Shown: positions 37,923 through 47,701, numbered from the stretch's first letter. The stretch is DNA of 64,000 nucleotides from Luteimicrobium subarcticum (GCF_002798015.1 NZ_PGTZ01000009.1:186001-250000); one strand, 5' to 3'. Translations and numbers: made by a program. Notes: a model not told the origin generated them from the sequence alone.

Positions 37923-39293
37923 CTACGCGGGCGTCGGGACCTCGACGGGCTCCCGCGTGCCCCAGCGGCCCAGCACCAGCGCCCCGGCGGCGTACAGCGC
38001 CGCGAGCGCCCACATCACGACGGGGGCGTCGCCGTCGTCCGGGAGGGCCGCCGCCGCCAGCGCGGCCGCACCCACGAACCCCGCGTTGTACAGGACGTCG
38101 TACAGGGCGAACGCACGGCCCCGGAACGCGTCGTCCGTGTCGCGCTGCACGATCGTGTCCACCGCGATCTTCGCGCCCTGCGCCGCCAGCCCCAGCAGGA
38201 GCGCCGCCACCACGATCGTCACCAGGCTCAGGTGCACCGCCACCAGCACCTGCGCGACAGTGCCCAGCCCTAGGCACCCCACGATCCACCGCTGCGGGCC
38301 GGTGCGGCGGCTCAACGTGGGGGTGAGCACCACCGCCAGCGCGAACCCGACGCCCGTGGCCGCCAGGACCGCGCCGAACCGGGCCGCCCCGCCGTCGACG
38401 TCCGACGAGTCCGTCAGCAGGTTCCGGCACGCCAACAACCACGCGATGAACACCGTCCCGTACGCGAACCGCGTCACCAGCACGACCGTGAGACCCTCAG
38501 CCGGCGTGCGACGTGCCACCAGGTACCGGGCGCCCGCCACCAGGTCCCGCCCCGTGCGTGCCAGCTCCGACCGCAGCTCGTCACGGCTGCGGAACACGTC
38601 CGGCCCCAACGCGTCGGGGACGAACCACGTCGCCGCCAGCGCTGCCAGCCCGAACGCCACCGCCGCGCACGCCAGCGCGCCCGCGTCCTGCGCCGCACCC
38701 TCCGGGAGCGCGAACCGGGTCACCAGGCCCACCGCACCGCCCAGACCCGCCGCGATCGACCCCAACGTCGGCACCAGGGCGTTCGCCGTCAACAGGTGCG
38801 ACCGCGGCACCACGTGCGGCAACGACGCCGAGAAGGCCGACAGCAGAAGACGGTTCACGCTCAACGCCGTCAACGCCAGCACGTACACCGCCAGGTTCAC
38901 ACCCGCCGACGCCATCACCGCCGTCAACGCCACCGCCAACCCCAGACGGACCACGTTCCCCACCAGCAGCACCTGACGGCGACGCCACCGGTCCAGGAAC
39001 ACCCCCGCCCACGGGCCGACCAGCGTGAACGGCAACAACATCACCGCGAACGCCGCCGCCACCTGACCCGCCGTCACCCCCGCCGGCGACGTCGTCGCCG
39101 AGAAGAAGAACAAGCTCGCCAGACCCACCTGGAACATGCCGTCGCCCAGCTGGCTCGTCAGCCGCGCCAGCATCAGACGACGGAACGGCCGACGACGACC
39201 CAGGTCGCGCAGATCCGTCAGGACCGTCGCCCGCGAGCCGTCCGGCGCAGGCGGCTCCGGCGCAGCAGGAGAAGCGGCAGCAGGCTCAGGCAC
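37923..39293 (-). CDS. MFS transporter
   Basis: 456-aa permease with about 12 hydrophobic segments. The MFS loop 2-3 motif is visible as GPWAGVFLDRWRRRQVLL, and the loop between helices 6 and 7 is charged. It resembles the EntS/MdfA-like drug and siderophore exporter branch; the substrate is unknown. GTG 39293 has no ribosome-binding site but lies 6 bases after a TAGGCT -10, so it is likely leaderless. Codon use in the first half strongly prefers C-ending codons (very C-rich on the plus strand), a mild compositional oddity. Confidence 0.9.
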   Translation of the reverse strand: MPEPAAASPAAPEPPAPDGSRATVLTDLRDLGRRRPFRRLMLARLTSQLGDGMFQVGLASLFFFSATTSPAGVTAGQVAAAFAVMLLPFTLVGPWAGVFLDRWRRRQVLLVGNVVRLGLAVALTAVMASAGVNLAVYVLALTALSVNRLLLSAFSASLPHVVPRSHLLTANALVPTLGSIAAGLGGAVGLVTRFALPEGAAQDAGALACAAVAFGLAALAATWFVPDALGPDVFRSRDELRSELARTGRDLVAGARYLVARRTPAEGLTVVLVTRFAYGTVFIAWLLACRNLLTDSSDVDGGAARFGAVLAATGVGFALAVVLTPTLSRRTGPQRWIVGCLGLGTVAQVLVAVHLSLVTIVVAALLLGLAAQGAKIAVDTIVQRDTDDAFRGRAFALYDVLYNAGFVGAAALAAAALPDDGDAPVVMWALAALYAAGALVLGRWGTREPVEVPTPA

Positions 39294-39299
39294 GCCGCC

Positions 39300-39305
39300 A
39301 GCCTA
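39300..39305 (-). promoter_or_regulatory. Leaderless -10 element of the MFS gene
   Basis: TAGGCT on the minus strand ends 6 bases before the GTG start, placing the transcription start at or next to the start codon. Confidence 0.5.
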
Positions 39306-39313
39306 GTTGCGAG

Positions 39314-39400
39314 TGATCTTTCGCTCCGCTACGGCCGAGGGCCCGGCGAAAAGCATGCCGGGCCCTCAACCTGCGCTGCGCTTCAGATCAGCGCTCCACC
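39314..39400. repeat. Copy A of an 87-bp direct duplication
   Basis: Identical to 39414-39500, with a period of exactly 100 bp. It comprises a terminator hairpin and a vestigial copy of the last codons and stop of ino1. Confidence 0.95.
39337..39367 (-). terminator. Second (duplicated) ino1 terminator
   Basis: 11-bp arms GAGGGCCCGGC / GCCGGGCCCTC with a 9-base loop, within copy A. It gives a second hairpin downstream of the first. Confidence 0.8.
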
Positions 39401-39413
39401 CTTGTGGTCGCTC

Positions 39414-39500
39414 TGATCTTTCGCTCCGCTACGGCCGAGGGCCCGGCGAAAAGCATGCCGGGCCCTCAACCTGCGCTGCGCTTCAGATCAGCGCTCCACC
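39414..39500. repeat. Copy B of the 87-bp direct duplication
   Basis: Carries the functional 3' end of ino1 (through its stop at 39488) and the first terminator. Confidence 0.95.
39437..39467 (-). terminator. ino1 terminator
   Basis: Same 11-bp hairpin as copy A, located 21 bases after the ino1 stop. Confidence 0.85.
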
Positions 39501-40579
39501 TCACCGCGGATGAAGGCCTCCAGCTGGGCACGGCCCAGGGTGTCCTCCATCTGCACGGGCGGGGACTTCATGAGGTACGTCGACGCCGACAGGATCGGGC
39601 CACCGACGCCACGGTCCTTGGCGATCTTCGCGGCGCGGACGGCGTCGATGATGATGCCGGCCGAGTTCGGGGAGTCCCACACCTCGAGCTTGTACTCCAG
39701 GTTCAGGGGCACCTCGCCGAACGCGCGACCCTCGAGGCGGACGTACGCCCACTTGCGGTCGTCGAGCCACGCGACGTAGTCCGACGGGCCGATGTGGACG
39801 TTCTTGTCCTCCTTCTTGCCGGCGAGCGGGCCGGTCAGGTTGGAGGTCACGGCCTGGGTCTTCGAGATCTTCTTGGACTCGAGACGCTCGCGCTCGAGCA
39901 TGTTCTTGAAGTCCATGTTGCCGCCGACGTTCAGCTGGTACGTGCGGTCCAGCACGACGCCGCGGTCCTCGAAGAGCTTCGCCATCACGCGGTGCGTGAT
40001 GGTCGCGCCGACCTGCGACTTGATGTCGTCGCCGACGATCGGGACGCCCGCGTCAGCGAACTTCTGCGCCCACTCGGGGTCGGAGGCGATGAAGACGGGG
40101 AGGGCGTTGACGAAGCCGACGCCGGCGTCGATCGCGGCCTGCGCGTAGAACTTGTCGGCCTCCTCGGAACCCACCGGGAGGTAGGACACGAGGACGTCGA
40201 CCTTCGCGTCCTTGAGCGCCTGGACGACGTCGACGGGCTGGGCGTCCGACTCCTCGATCGTCTGGAGGTAGTACTTGCCGAGACCGTCGAAGGTCGGGCC
40301 GCGCTGGACGGTCACGCCGGTCGGCGGGACGTCAGCGATCTTGATGGTGTTGTTCTCCGACGCGGTGATCGCGTCGGCGAGGTCGAAGCCGACCTTCTTG
40401 GCGTCCACGTCGAACGCGAGAACGAACTCGACGTCGGAGATGTGGTAGTCACCGAAGGTGACGTGCATGAGGCCCGGGACCGTCGAGTCCGGGGCGGCGT
40501 CCTTGTAGAACTCGACGCCCTGAACCAGGGACGACGCGCAGTTCCCGACGCCTGCGATGGCGACGCGGATGGAGGACAT
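39488..40579 (-). CDS. ino1: Inositol-3-phosphate synthase
   Basis: 363-aa actinobacterial Ino1 converting glucose-6-phosphate to inositol-3-phosphate with NAD, feeding mycothiol and phosphatidylinositol synthesis. Rossmann motif [13 protein letters not shown] at the N-terminus; [18 protein letters not shown] and [11 protein letters not shown] are catalytic/NAD blocks. It starts 9 bases after the PadR regulator, in one operon, the same order as Rv0046c-Rv0047c. Its final codons lie in the duplicated repeat. Confidence 0.98.
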   Translation of the reverse strand: MSSIRVAIAGVGNCASSLVQGVEFYKDAAPDSTVPGLMHVTFGDYHISDVEFVLAFDVDAKKVGFDLADAITASENNTIKIADVPPTGVTVQRGPTFDGLGKYYLQTIEESDAQPVDVVQALKDAKVDVLVSYLPVGSEEADKFYAQAAIDAGVGFVNALPVFIASDPEWAQKFADAGVPIVGDDIKSQVGATITHRVMAKLFEDRGVVLDRTYQLNVGGNMDFKNMLERERLESKKISKTQAVTSNLTGPLAGKKEDKNVHIGPSDYVAWLDDRKWAYVRLEGRAFGEVPLNLEYKLEVWDSPNSAGIIIDAVRAAKIAKDRGVGGPILSASTYLMKSPPVQMEDTLGRAQLEAFIRGEVER

Positions 40580-40588
40580 CCTCGCTCC

Positions 40589-41242
40589 TTACCTTTCAGT
40601 GCCGGGGCGACGGTCGCCGTCGGCTGTCGTGTGGTGCCTGCTGACCGGGTGGTCATTGGCGGATCCGGTGGGCCGAGCGCCACGATCGCGCTCGGCGGTG
40701 ATGAGCCCGTCCAACCAGCGGACCTCACGCTCGACCTGTTCGAGTCCGTGGCGCTGAAGCTCCCACGTGTACTCGTCCATGCGGGCGCGGGATCGCGTCG
40801 TGGACTCTCGGACCGCCTCGAGCCGCTCGGTGAGCCGGGTGCGCCGGCCCTCGAGGATCCGCAGGCGGGTCTCGACGTCCGTCTGCCCGAAGAGGGCGAA
40901 GCGGACGTCGAAGTTCTCGTCCTCCCAGGCGGCGGGGCCGGCCTGCGCGAGGATCTGCTGAAGGTGCTCCTTGCCCTCGGCGGTGAGCTCGTAGACGATG
41001 CGTGACCGCCTGCCCGACAGTGCGGGGGCGAGCGCGGCCGACGGGGCCTCGGAGCTCTCCGTGCCGATGATGAGCCCGCGGGTGACGAGCGTCTTCAGCG
41101 CCGGGTAGAGGGAGCCGTACGACAGGGCACGGAACGAGCCGAGCACGAGGTTGAGGCGCTTGCGGAGCTCGTACCCGTGCAGCGGGGAGTCCTTGAGGAG
41201 GCCCAGGATCGCGGTCTCGAGGACGTCGGAACGGCTTCGCAC
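40589..41242 (-). CDS. PadR family transcriptional regulator
   Basis: 217 aa. The N-terminal winged helix is classic PadR (AILGLLKDSPLHGYELRKRL, then ALSYGSLYPALKTLVTRGLI), followed by a Vir-type C-terminal helical domain (RLRILEGRRTRLTERLEAV). A 25-residue insertion (ESSEAPSAALAPALSG) lies in the wing. It probably controls its own operon with ino1. GTG 41242 has a very strong AAGGAGGTG. An ideal palindrome overlaps its promoter. Confidence 0.94.
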   Translation of the reverse strand: MRSRSDVLETAILGLLKDSPLHGYELRKRLNLVLGSFRALSYGSLYPALKTLVTRGLIIGTESSEAPSAALAPALSGRRSRIVYELTAEGKEHLQQILAQAGPAAWEDENFDVRFALFGQTDVETRLRILEGRRTRLTERLEAVRESTTRSRARMDEYTWELQRHGLEQVEREVRWLDGLITAERDRGARPTGSANDHPVSRHHTTADGDRRPGTER

Positions 41243-41351
41243 GCGGGCACCTCCTTCTCCGGTCTCCGGCAGCCGGGGCTGCCTGCTGGCGCCCGTCGTG
41301 CACGGCGGCGTCCGCCGTGCTCCAGGTGGGCGCCGGCGGACGCGTCATGGT

Positions 41352-41374
41352 CGATGTATCGAATGGATACATCG
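41352..41374. promoter_or_regulatory. Palindromic operator of the padR-ino1 operon
   Basis: CGATGTATC-gaatg-GATACATCG, perfect 9-bp arms. It begins just downstream of the -10 and covers the predicted transcription start, ideal for repression. The TGTAT/ATACA arms resemble known PadR operators. Two shorter palindromes, CGTCGAgTCGACG (41383-41395) and GCATCGATGC (41395-41404), lie in the promoter spacer and -35. Confidence 0.7.
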
Positions 41375-41376
41375 CC

Positions 41377-41406
41377 AGGTTACGTCGAGTCGACGCATCG
41401 ATGCAA
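41377..41406 (-). promoter_or_regulatory. padR-ino1 promoter
   Basis: On the minus strand TTGCAT (41406-41401), an 18-bp spacer and TAACCT (41382-41377). The leader to GTG 41242 is about 130 bases. Confidence 0.6.
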
Positions 41407-41604
41407 CAACGTGTCGGAAAGTAGCGTGCGCACCGCCCCGTTGTGAAGGACCGGCGAACACGGGGGACAACTGTCGCGTGCATCTTCGGGGCTCGGGGGA
41501 CCGATCCGGTCCGCTCCTGGCTCGACCCCCTATCCTTCCGAAGGGCCGTCGTGCGTCGTCGTGACGCGGTCGGCCCGGAACGGACCCCGACGAGAGGCAC
41601 ACCG

Positions 41605-44310
41605 TTGACGACGCCAGGCGACGACCACACCGGATCTTCCGGTCGCCCCGACTTCGACAGCATCTGGGGCAGCGACACCGACGCTGCCCCCTCTGGTGCG
41701 CCCGCACGCCGCAGCGTGACCGGCGGGTCAGCGGGGACGTCGTCGACCAGGTCGACCAGCAGGAGCGGCGGCGCGCAGCCCTGGCGCGGGGGTGCGTCCT
41801 CCGTCGCCGTGGCGGACGACGACGCGCTCGCCACGGGCGACGCCTCGGCCGACGAGGCAGACGGTGAGCTCGCCGGCGAGGACGGTGCGCGGACGCCCTA
41901 CGTCCGGACCGGCTGGCGACGGTTCTTCAACTACCCGCGCTCCCACGTGACGAGCTTCCGGCGCTGGCTGCCGTCGTGGCGCGTCGTCATCGGGTCGATC
42001 CTGGGCTGCTTCGCGCTCGGCGCGGGCGTGCTCGTCGCGGCCTACGCGACGACGACCGTGCCCACGGAGCCGGCTGCGCTGACGCAGTGGCAGACCACCA
42101 CCGTCTTCTACTCCGACGGGAAGACCGTCATCGGGACGCTGCGGGACGACAACGCGCAGAACCGGAAGATCATCGACACGTCGAAGCTGCCGTCGTACGT
42201 GCGGGACGCCGTCGTGGCGTCCGAGGACCGGTCGTTCTACGAGAACTCCGGCGTGGACCTCAAGGGCATGGCCCGTGCCGCACTGACGAACCTCAAGTAC
42301 GGGACGCACCAGGGCGGCTCGACCATCACGCAGCAGACGGCCGAGCGGTACTACACGAGCGGCACCACGTCCGACTACGTGGGCAAGCTCAAGGAGGCGA
42401 TGCTCGCGGTCAAGATGTCCAAGTCGCAGGACAAGGACAAGATCCTCGAGAACTACCTCAACACGATCTACTTCGGGCGTGGCGCCAACGGTATCGAGGC
42501 GGCGGCGAACGCCTACTTCGGGATCTCCGCGGCCAAGCTGAGCCCGTCGCAGTCCGCCCTGCTCGCGGGCCTCATCCCGGGCCCGGGGATCTACGACCCC
42601 CGCGTGAACCCCGACCTCTCCGAGGGTCGCTGGTCGCGCTGCCTGGGCTTCATGAAGGACGACGGCTACATCACGCAGAAGCAGTACGACGACGCGATGA
42701 AGAAGGGCATGCCGGTCACCAAGAAGGTCAAGACCTCGCAGCAGAACGCGGGCCAGAACGGCTACATCCTCCAGATGGTCCGGGACGAGATCGAGAAGCA
42801 GACCGGGATGACCGACGAGCAGGTCAACCAGCGCGGCATGAACATCGTCACCACCATCGACAAGTCGATGGAGGCGGACGCCGTGAAGTCCGTCGCGGAG
42901 ACCCCCAAGGACGCCAACCCGCGCATGGGCACCGGCCTGGTGACGCTCGACCCCAAGACCGGTGAGATCAAGGCCCTCTACGGCGGCCCGGACTACCTCA
43001 AGAACCAGCGCAACGCCGTGACCAAGGCGAGCGCCCAGGCAGGGTCGACGTTCAAGGCGTTCACCCTGGCGGCCGGCCTCAGGGCAGGCGACTCGCTGGA
43101 CCAGATCTACGACGGCTCCGACCAGCGGGTCGTCCCCGGCTGGGACAAGCCGGTGAGCAACTTCGAGGGCGAGTCCGAGGCGCGCGTGACGCTCAAGCGT
43201 GCCTTCGCGCTGTCCATCAACACCGTCTTCGCCCAGGTCAACGACCAGGTGGGGCCGTCGGCGACGGCCGCGATGGCCAAGCGCCTCGGCATCACGACCG
43301 AGGTCCAGACCAACGCCGCCAACGTGCTCGGTACCGCGTCGGTCCACCCGCTGGACCTCGCCAACGCCTACGCCACGTTCGCGAACGAGGGGATCAAGAC
43401 CACCCCGCACATCATCAAGACCGCGAAGGAGCTCGACGGCGACCTCGTCTACAAGGGCTCGACGAAGGGCACCCGGGTGATCGACGCGGAGATCGCCAGC
43501 GGGGTCACCGAGGCCGCCCAGGACGTCGTGCACGAGGGCTCGGGCATGACCGCTCAGGGGCTGGGTCGTCCGGTCGCCGGCAAGACGGGCTCCTCGAACC
43601 TGAACCACTCCGCGTGGTTCGTCGGCTACACCCCGCAGCTCGTCACTGCCGTGGGGCTGTGGCAGTCCGGCAAGGACGGCTCGGAGCAGACCATCGCCGG
43701 CTTCGGGGGCTGGAACTACATCACGGGCAGCACCTGGCCCACCACGCTCTGGACCAACTACATGAAGCGTGCGATGGACGGCATGGACGTGGAGGACTTC
43801 CCCGAGTACCAGCCGACGATGGCCACCTGGACCCCGACCCCGACGTGGACGCAGACGCAGCAGCCCACGCAGGAGCCTACCCAGGCGTCCACGCCGACCG
43901 ACGAGCCCACGCAGCAGGACGACGGCACCGCCCAGATCCCGGACGTCTCCGGCCAGAGCGAGGCCGCCGCCCGTCAGCTGCTCCAGAACGCCGGCTTCCA
44001 GGTCACGACGCGTCAGGTCCCGTCCGACAAGGTCGCGCAAGGCGTCGTCCTCAGCACGCTGCCGGGAGGCGGGGTGACCGCCAAGCGGGGCTCGGCGGTG
44101 ATCCTGCTGGTGTCGTCGGGGCCGCCGGTCGTCGTCCCGACGCAGGCGCCCACGCCGACGAGCAAGCCGACGAGCAAGCCGACGACGACGAGCGAGCCGA
44201 CGTCCACCCCGACGCAGGGCGGTGGTGACGACGGCGGTGGCGGCGGCGGTAACGGTGGCGGCGGGAACGGCGGCGGCGGGAACGGCGGCGGGCAGGCCGG
44301 CAACGGCTGA
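41605..44310 (+). CDS. ponA: Bifunctional class A penicillin-binding protein with PASTA domain
   Basis: About 901 aa. A hydrophilic 125-residue cytoplasmic N-terminus precedes one membrane helix (about 127-150). The GT51 transglycosylase has VASEDRSFYENSGVD (catalytic Glu) and GGSTITQQ; the transpeptidase has STFK (about 480), SIN (about 537) and KTGSS (about 660). A PASTA domain (PDVSGQSEAAARQLLQNAGF) follows, then a Thr/Pro linker and a glycine-rich tail. It polymerises and cross-links peptidoglycan and may sense muropeptides. The TTG start has GAGAGG 7 bases upstream; GTG 41551 is an in-frame alternative. It corresponds to PonA1 near rpsF. Confidence 0.96.
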   Translation: MTTPGDDHTGSSGRPDFDSIWGSDTDAAPSGAPARRSVTGGSAGTSSTRSTSRSGGAQPWRGGASSVAVADDDALATGDASADEADGELAGEDGARTPYVRTGWRRFFNYPRSHVTSFRRWLPSWRVVIGSILGCFALGAGVLVAAYATTTVPTEPAALTQWQTTTVFYSDGKTVIGTLRDDNAQNRKIIDTSKLPSYVRDAVVASEDRSFYENSGVDLKGMARAALTNLKYGTHQGGSTITQQTAERYYTSGTTSDYVGKLKEAMLAVKMSKSQDKDKILENYLNTIYFGRGANGIEAAANAYFGISAAKLSPSQSALLAGLIPGPGIYDPRVNPDLSEGRWSRCLGFMKDDGYITQKQYDDAMKKGMPVTKKVKTSQQNAGQNGYILQMVRDEIEKQTGMTDEQVNQRGMNIVTTIDKSMEADAVKSVAETPKDANPRMGTGLVTLDPKTGEIKALYGGPDYLKNQRNAVTKASAQAGSTFKAFTLAAGLRAGDSLDQIYDGSDQRVVPGWDKPVSNFEGESEARVTLKRAFALSINTVFAQVNDQVGPSATAAMAKRLGITTEVQTNAANVLGTASVHPLDLANAYATFANEGIKTTPHIIKTAKELDGDLVYKGSTKGTRVIDAEIASGVTEAAQDVVHEGSGMTAQGLGRPVAGKTGSSNLNHSAWFVGYTPQLVTAVGLWQSGKDGSEQTIAGFGGWNYITGSTWPTTLWTNYMKRAMDGMDVEDFPEYQPTMATWTPTPTWTQTQQPTQEPTQASTPTDEPTQQDDGTAQIPDVSGQSEAAARQLLQNAGFQVTTRQVPSDKVAQGVVLSTLPGGGVTAKRGSAVILLVSSGPPVVVPTQAPTPTSKPTSKPTTTSEPTSTPTQGGGDDGGGGGGNGGGGNGGGGNGGGQAGNG

Positions 44311-44477
44311 CCGTCCCGCCGCGGGGTGACGATTACCGGTCCCGGCACTGCGACCGGTACCCTGGAGTGTTGCCTCCCTGACCTCCGGCTCGCCGAGCCG
44401 TGTCGGGAGTCACGACGCACGACCCTCCTGTCACGGAAGTCCCGTGACCGCGAAGACCACAGGAGGTGGGTTCACAC
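44311..44477. other. Short spacer before the rpsF cluster
   Basis: Contains an ACCGGT repeat pair and a TACCCT (44358-44363) that may be the rpsF -10. No convincing -35 or hairpin was identified. Confidence 0.35.
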
Positions 44478-44768
44478 ATGCGTCAGTACGAAATGATGGT
44501 CATCCTCGACCCCGAGATCGAGGAGCGCACCGTTGCTCCTTCGCTCGACAAGTACCTCTCGGTCGTGACGACCGAGGGTGGCTCTGTCGACAAGGTCGAC
44601 ATCTGGGGCCGTCGCCGCCTGTCCTACGACATCAACAAGAAGTCCGAGGGCATCTACGCCGTCGTGGACTTCACCGCGACGCCGGCGACCGCCAAGGAGC
44701 TCGACCGCCAGCTCGGCCTCAACGAGGCCGTCCTGCGGACGAAGGTCCTGCGCACCGACGCCAACTGA
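44478..44768 (+). CDS. rpsF: 30S ribosomal protein S6
   Basis: 96-aa S6 ([17 protein letters not shown], then [19 protein letters not shown]). It binds S18 in the 30S platform. ATG 44478 was chosen over the in-frame ATG-like start at 44466 because AGGAGGTGGG is correctly spaced and homology begins at MRQYE. It heads rpsF-ssb-rpsR-rplI. Confidence 0.98.
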   Translation: MRQYEMMVILDPEIEERTVAPSLDKYLSVVTTEGGSVDKVDIWGRRRLSYDINKKSEGIYAVVDFTATPATAKELDRQLGLNEAVLRTKVLRTDAN

Positions 44769-44880
44769 TCTCACGTCCCTCGCGATCGTCGCGGGCGGAC
44801 GGCGCACCACTGGTGCTCTGTCCGACCCACCTGCGACGATCTCCCGGAGCACGCGACCCGCAACCCTCGAAGGAGCACGC

Positions 44881-45420
44881 ATGGCAGGCGACACCGTCAT
44901 CACCGTGGTCGGCAACCTGGTTGCCGACCCCGAGCTGCGCTTCACGCCCTCGGGGGCTGCGGTCGCGAACTTCCGGGTCGCGTCGACCCCGCGGCAGTTC
45001 GACCGTCAGACCAACGAGTGGAAGGACGGCGAGTCGCTGTTCCTCCAGTGCTCGATCTGGCGCGAGGCCGCGGAGAACGTCGCGGAGACGCTGACGAAGG
45101 GCATGCGCGTCATCGTGCAGGGCCGTCTCGTCCAGCGCTCCTACGAGACGCGCGAGGGTGAGAAGCGTTCGGTCTTCGAGCTGCAGGTCGACGAGGTCGG
45201 CCCGTCGCTCCGCAACGCGACCGCGAAGGTCACCCGGGCCCAGCGCTCGGGCGGCGGCGGCGGTTTCGGCGGCGGTGGTGGCGGTGGCTACAACGGCGGT
45301 GGGAACAACGCCGGTGGTGGCTTCAGCAGCTCGTCCGGTGGGGCACAGAACAGCGACCCGTGGGCGACCGCCGGTCCTGCGTCGGGCGGTGGCTCGTTCT
45401 CGGACGAGCCCCCCTTCTAG
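44881..45420 (+). CDS. ssb: Single-stranded DNA-binding protein
   Basis: 179-aa SSB. The OB fold ([39 protein letters not shown]) spans about 1-115, followed by a Gly/Asn/Ser-rich linker and the acidic tip SDEPPF that docks SSB-interacting proteins. ATG 44881 has AAGGAG upstream. It lies 112 bases after rpsF, as in mycobacteria. Confidence 0.98.
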   Translation: MAGDTVITVVGNLVADPELRFTPSGAAVANFRVASTPRQFDRQTNEWKDGESLFLQCSIWREAAENVAETLTKGMRVIVQGRLVQRSYETREGEKRSVFELQVDEVGPSLRNATAKVTRAQRSGGGGGFGGGGGGGYNGGGNNAGGGFSSSSGGAQNSDPWATAGPASGGGSFSDEPPF

Positions 45421-45504
45421 TCCTCACCGCACCCCAGAGAATCCTTTTCGGCGCACGGTCCTGCGGGGCCGTGACCGTCGGAACGCACACGAAGGAGCAA
45501 CACC

Positions 45505-45741
45505 ATGGCAAAGCCTGTGGTGCGCAAGCCCAAGAAGAAGTCCAACCCGCTGAAGTCCGCGAAGGTCGAGTCCGTCGACTACAAGGACGTCGCGCTGCTG
45601 CGCAAGTTCATCTCCGACCGCGGCAAGATCCGTGCCCGTCGCGTGACCGGCGTCTCCGTCCAGGAGCAGCGCCAGATCGCCCGTGCCGTCAAGAACGCCC
45701 GCGAGATGGCCCTGCTGCCGTACTCGTCGTCGGCCCGCTGA
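45505..45741 (+). CDS. rpsR: 30S ribosomal protein S18
   Basis: 78 aa, typical S18: a Lys/Pro-rich N-terminus, then [19 protein letters not shown] and [18 protein letters not shown]. No zinc-binding CxxC is present (DVALL, C-minus form). AAGGAG precedes ATG 45505. Confidence 0.98.
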   Translation: MAKPVVRKPKKKSNPLKSAKVESVDYKDVALLRKFISDRGKIRARRVTGVSVQEQRQIARAVKNAREMALLPYSSSAR

Positions 45742-45760
45742 CCGGAAGGGACCGAGAGAC

Positions 45761-46210
45761 ATGGCAAAGCTGATCCTCACGCACGAGGTGACCGGCCTGG
45801 GTGAGCCCGGCGACATCGTCGAGGTCAAGGACGGGTACGCCCGGAACTTCCTCGTCCCGCGTGGTCTCGCGACCGCGTGGTCGAAGGGTGCCGAGTCGCA
45901 GGTGACCGCGATCCGCAAGGCCCGCAAGGCCCGCGAGATCGCGTCGCTCGACGACGCCAAGGCCATCCGCGACTCGCTGCAGTCGAAGCCCGTCGTCGTG
46001 ACTGCGAAGTCCGGCGAGTCGGGTCGCCTGTTCGGCGCCGTCACCACCGGTGACATCGCCGACGCCGTCGTCGCCGGCGGCCAGCCGTCGATCGACAAGC
46101 GCAAGATCGAGATCGGTCAGCCGATCAAGTCCACCGGCACGTACACGGTGTCCGTCCGCCTGCACCCTGAGGTGTCGGCGAACGTGACCGTCAACGTGGT
46201 GGCCGGCTGA
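45761..46210 (+). CDS. rplI: 50S ribosomal protein L9
   Basis: 149-aa L9 with N-terminal [22 protein letters not shown] and [15 protein letters not shown], the long connecting helix, and a C-terminal domain ([16 protein letters not shown]). ATG 45761 follows GAAGGGACCGAGAGAC. It is the last gene of the rpsF cluster and is followed by a strong terminator. Confidence 0.98.
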   Translation: MAKLILTHEVTGLGEPGDIVEVKDGYARNFLVPRGLATAWSKGAESQVTAIRKARKAREIASLDDAKAIRDSLQSKPVVVTAKSGESGRLFGAVTTGDIADAVVAGGQPSIDKRKIEIGQPIKSTGTYTVSVRLHPEVSANVTVNVVAG

Positions 46211-46254
46211 ACTCGCTGACCCGCTCCGTGTGACGCGCTCGCGTCGGACGGTGT

Positions 46255-46298
46255 GACGACGGCCCGGTCGGGGATCGCTCCCCGACCGGGCCGTCGTC
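46255..46298. terminator. Strong bidirectional terminator between rplI and the MATE gene
   Basis: Perfect 20-bp arms with a 4-base loop (TCGC); arm core GGCCCGGTCGGGGA / TCCCCGACCGGGCC. Located between two convergent genes. Confidence 0.92.
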
Positions 46299-46329
46299 GT
46301 CTGCCCCGGACGAACGCCTGTTCGGCCGG

Positions 46330-47694
46330 TCAGGCGCCGGTGACCATCCAGCGGGTGCCGCGGGCGCGCCACCCCGTCGTCACGGCGCGCGCGGCCATGA
46401 AGACGCCCGCGAACCCGAACCACAGCCACAGGCTGCCGAGGACCCCGTGCGGCGCCCAGGCACCGACGGCCAGGGCGACGGGCACGTAGACGACGAACGT
46501 CGCGACGCCTGCCCACGCGAGGAAGGGGCCGTCGCCGGCGCCGATGAGGACGCCGTCGAGCACGAACACCCAGCCCGCCAGAGGCAGCAGCAGACCGCAC
46601 ACCGCCATGCCGACGGCGATCGACGCGCGCACGTCGGGGTCGTGCGTGAAGAGCAGCGCGAACCACCACCCGCTCGCTGCGACGAGCACGCCGAGGACGG
46701 CCCCGGCTCCGACCCCCCAGGTGAGCGTGCGCCGCAGCACGGCGCGCGTGCGGGGGACGTCGTGCGCGCCGAGGCCGTGCCCGACGAGCGCCTGGGCGGC
46801 CACGGCGAGGGCGTCGAGCGCGAACGCGGTGAAGCCCCACACGCTGTTGACGACCTGGTAGGCGGCGAGGGTGACCTCGCCGAGCCCGCCCGCGACCGCG
46901 ACGGTGAGGAGGATCGCCGCGCGCAGCGAGAGGGTCCTGACGATGAGGGGTCCGCCGTGCCGGGCGTTCGCCCAGATGCCGCCGCGGTGCGGACGGAGGG
47001 CGGCGCCGGTGCGTCGTGCGCCCCGGACGACGACGACGGTGAGCACGGCGCCCATGGTGAGCTGCGTGACGGCGGTGCCGAGACCGGACCCGGCGATGCC
47101 GAGGCCCGCGCCGTACACGAGGAGGACGTTGAGGCCGGCGTTCGTGACCGCGCCCCCGGAGGCCACCCACAGGGGCGTGCGGGTGTCCTGGAGCCCGCGG
47201 AGGACGCCGGTGGACGCGAGCACGAGCAGCATCCCGGGGAGGCCCGGGGCGGACGTCCGCAGGTAGGTGGTGGCGTGCTGGGCGACCTCGCCGTCCGCCC
47301 CGAGCAGCGAGGCCGCCCAGGGAGCCGTGGCGGCGAGGCCGACCGCGAGCACGACGCCGAGCCCGAGGGCGAGCCACATACCGTCGATGCCGGACTGGAG
47401 GGCCTCGCGCTGCTTCCCAGCGCCGAGGCGTCGGGCGACGGCAGCCGTGGTGGCGTAGGCGAGGAAGACGCACAGGCCGACGACGGTGGTCAGGAGGGTC
47501 GAGCCGACGGACAGGCCAGCGAGCTCGGCGGTGCCGAGGTGCCCGACGACGGCGCTGTCCACGAGGACGAACAGGGGTTCGGCGACGAGGGCACCGAGGG
47601 CGGGGACGGCGAGCGCGAGGATGTCGCGGTCGAGGGATCGGTCGGACGACCGGGCCGGGCGCTGCGGCGTGTCGCCCGACTTCTTTTCCTCCAC
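46330..47694 (-). CDS. MATE family efflux transporter (DinF-like)
   Basis: 454-aa transporter with 12 hydrophobic segments in two halves. Conserved MATE features include LAVPALGALVAEPLFVLVDSAVVGHLG near the N-terminus (DinF branch) and the equivalent LIVRTLSLRAAI in half two. It probably exports cationic compounds by sodium or proton antiport. GTG 47694 has no ribosome-binding site but lies 7 bases after TAGCCT, so it is likely leaderless. It is divergent from dnaB across the DnaA-box-rich spacer. Confidence 0.92.
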   Translation of the reverse strand: MEEKKSGDTPQRPARSSDRSLDRDILALAVPALGALVAEPLFVLVDSAVVGHLGTAELAGLSVGSTLLTTVVGLCVFLAYATTAAVARRLGAGKQREALQSGIDGMWLALGLGVVLAVGLAATAPWAASLLGADGEVAQHATTYLRTSAPGLPGMLLVLASTGVLRGLQDTRTPLWVASGGAVTNAGLNVLLVYGAGLGIAGSGLGTAVTQLTMGAVLTVVVVRGARRTGAALRPHRGGIWANARHGGPLIVRTLSLRAAILLTVAVAGGLGEVTLAAYQVVNSVWGFTAFALDALAVAAQALVGHGLGAHDVPRTRAVLRRTLTWGVGAGAVLGVLVAASGWWFALLFTHDPDVRASIAVGMAVCGLLLPLAGWVFVLDGVLIGAGDGPFLAWAGVATFVVYVPVALAVGAWAPHGVLGSLWLWFGFAGVFMAARAVTTGWRARGTRWMVTGA

Positions 47695-47701
47695 AGCTCA
47701 C

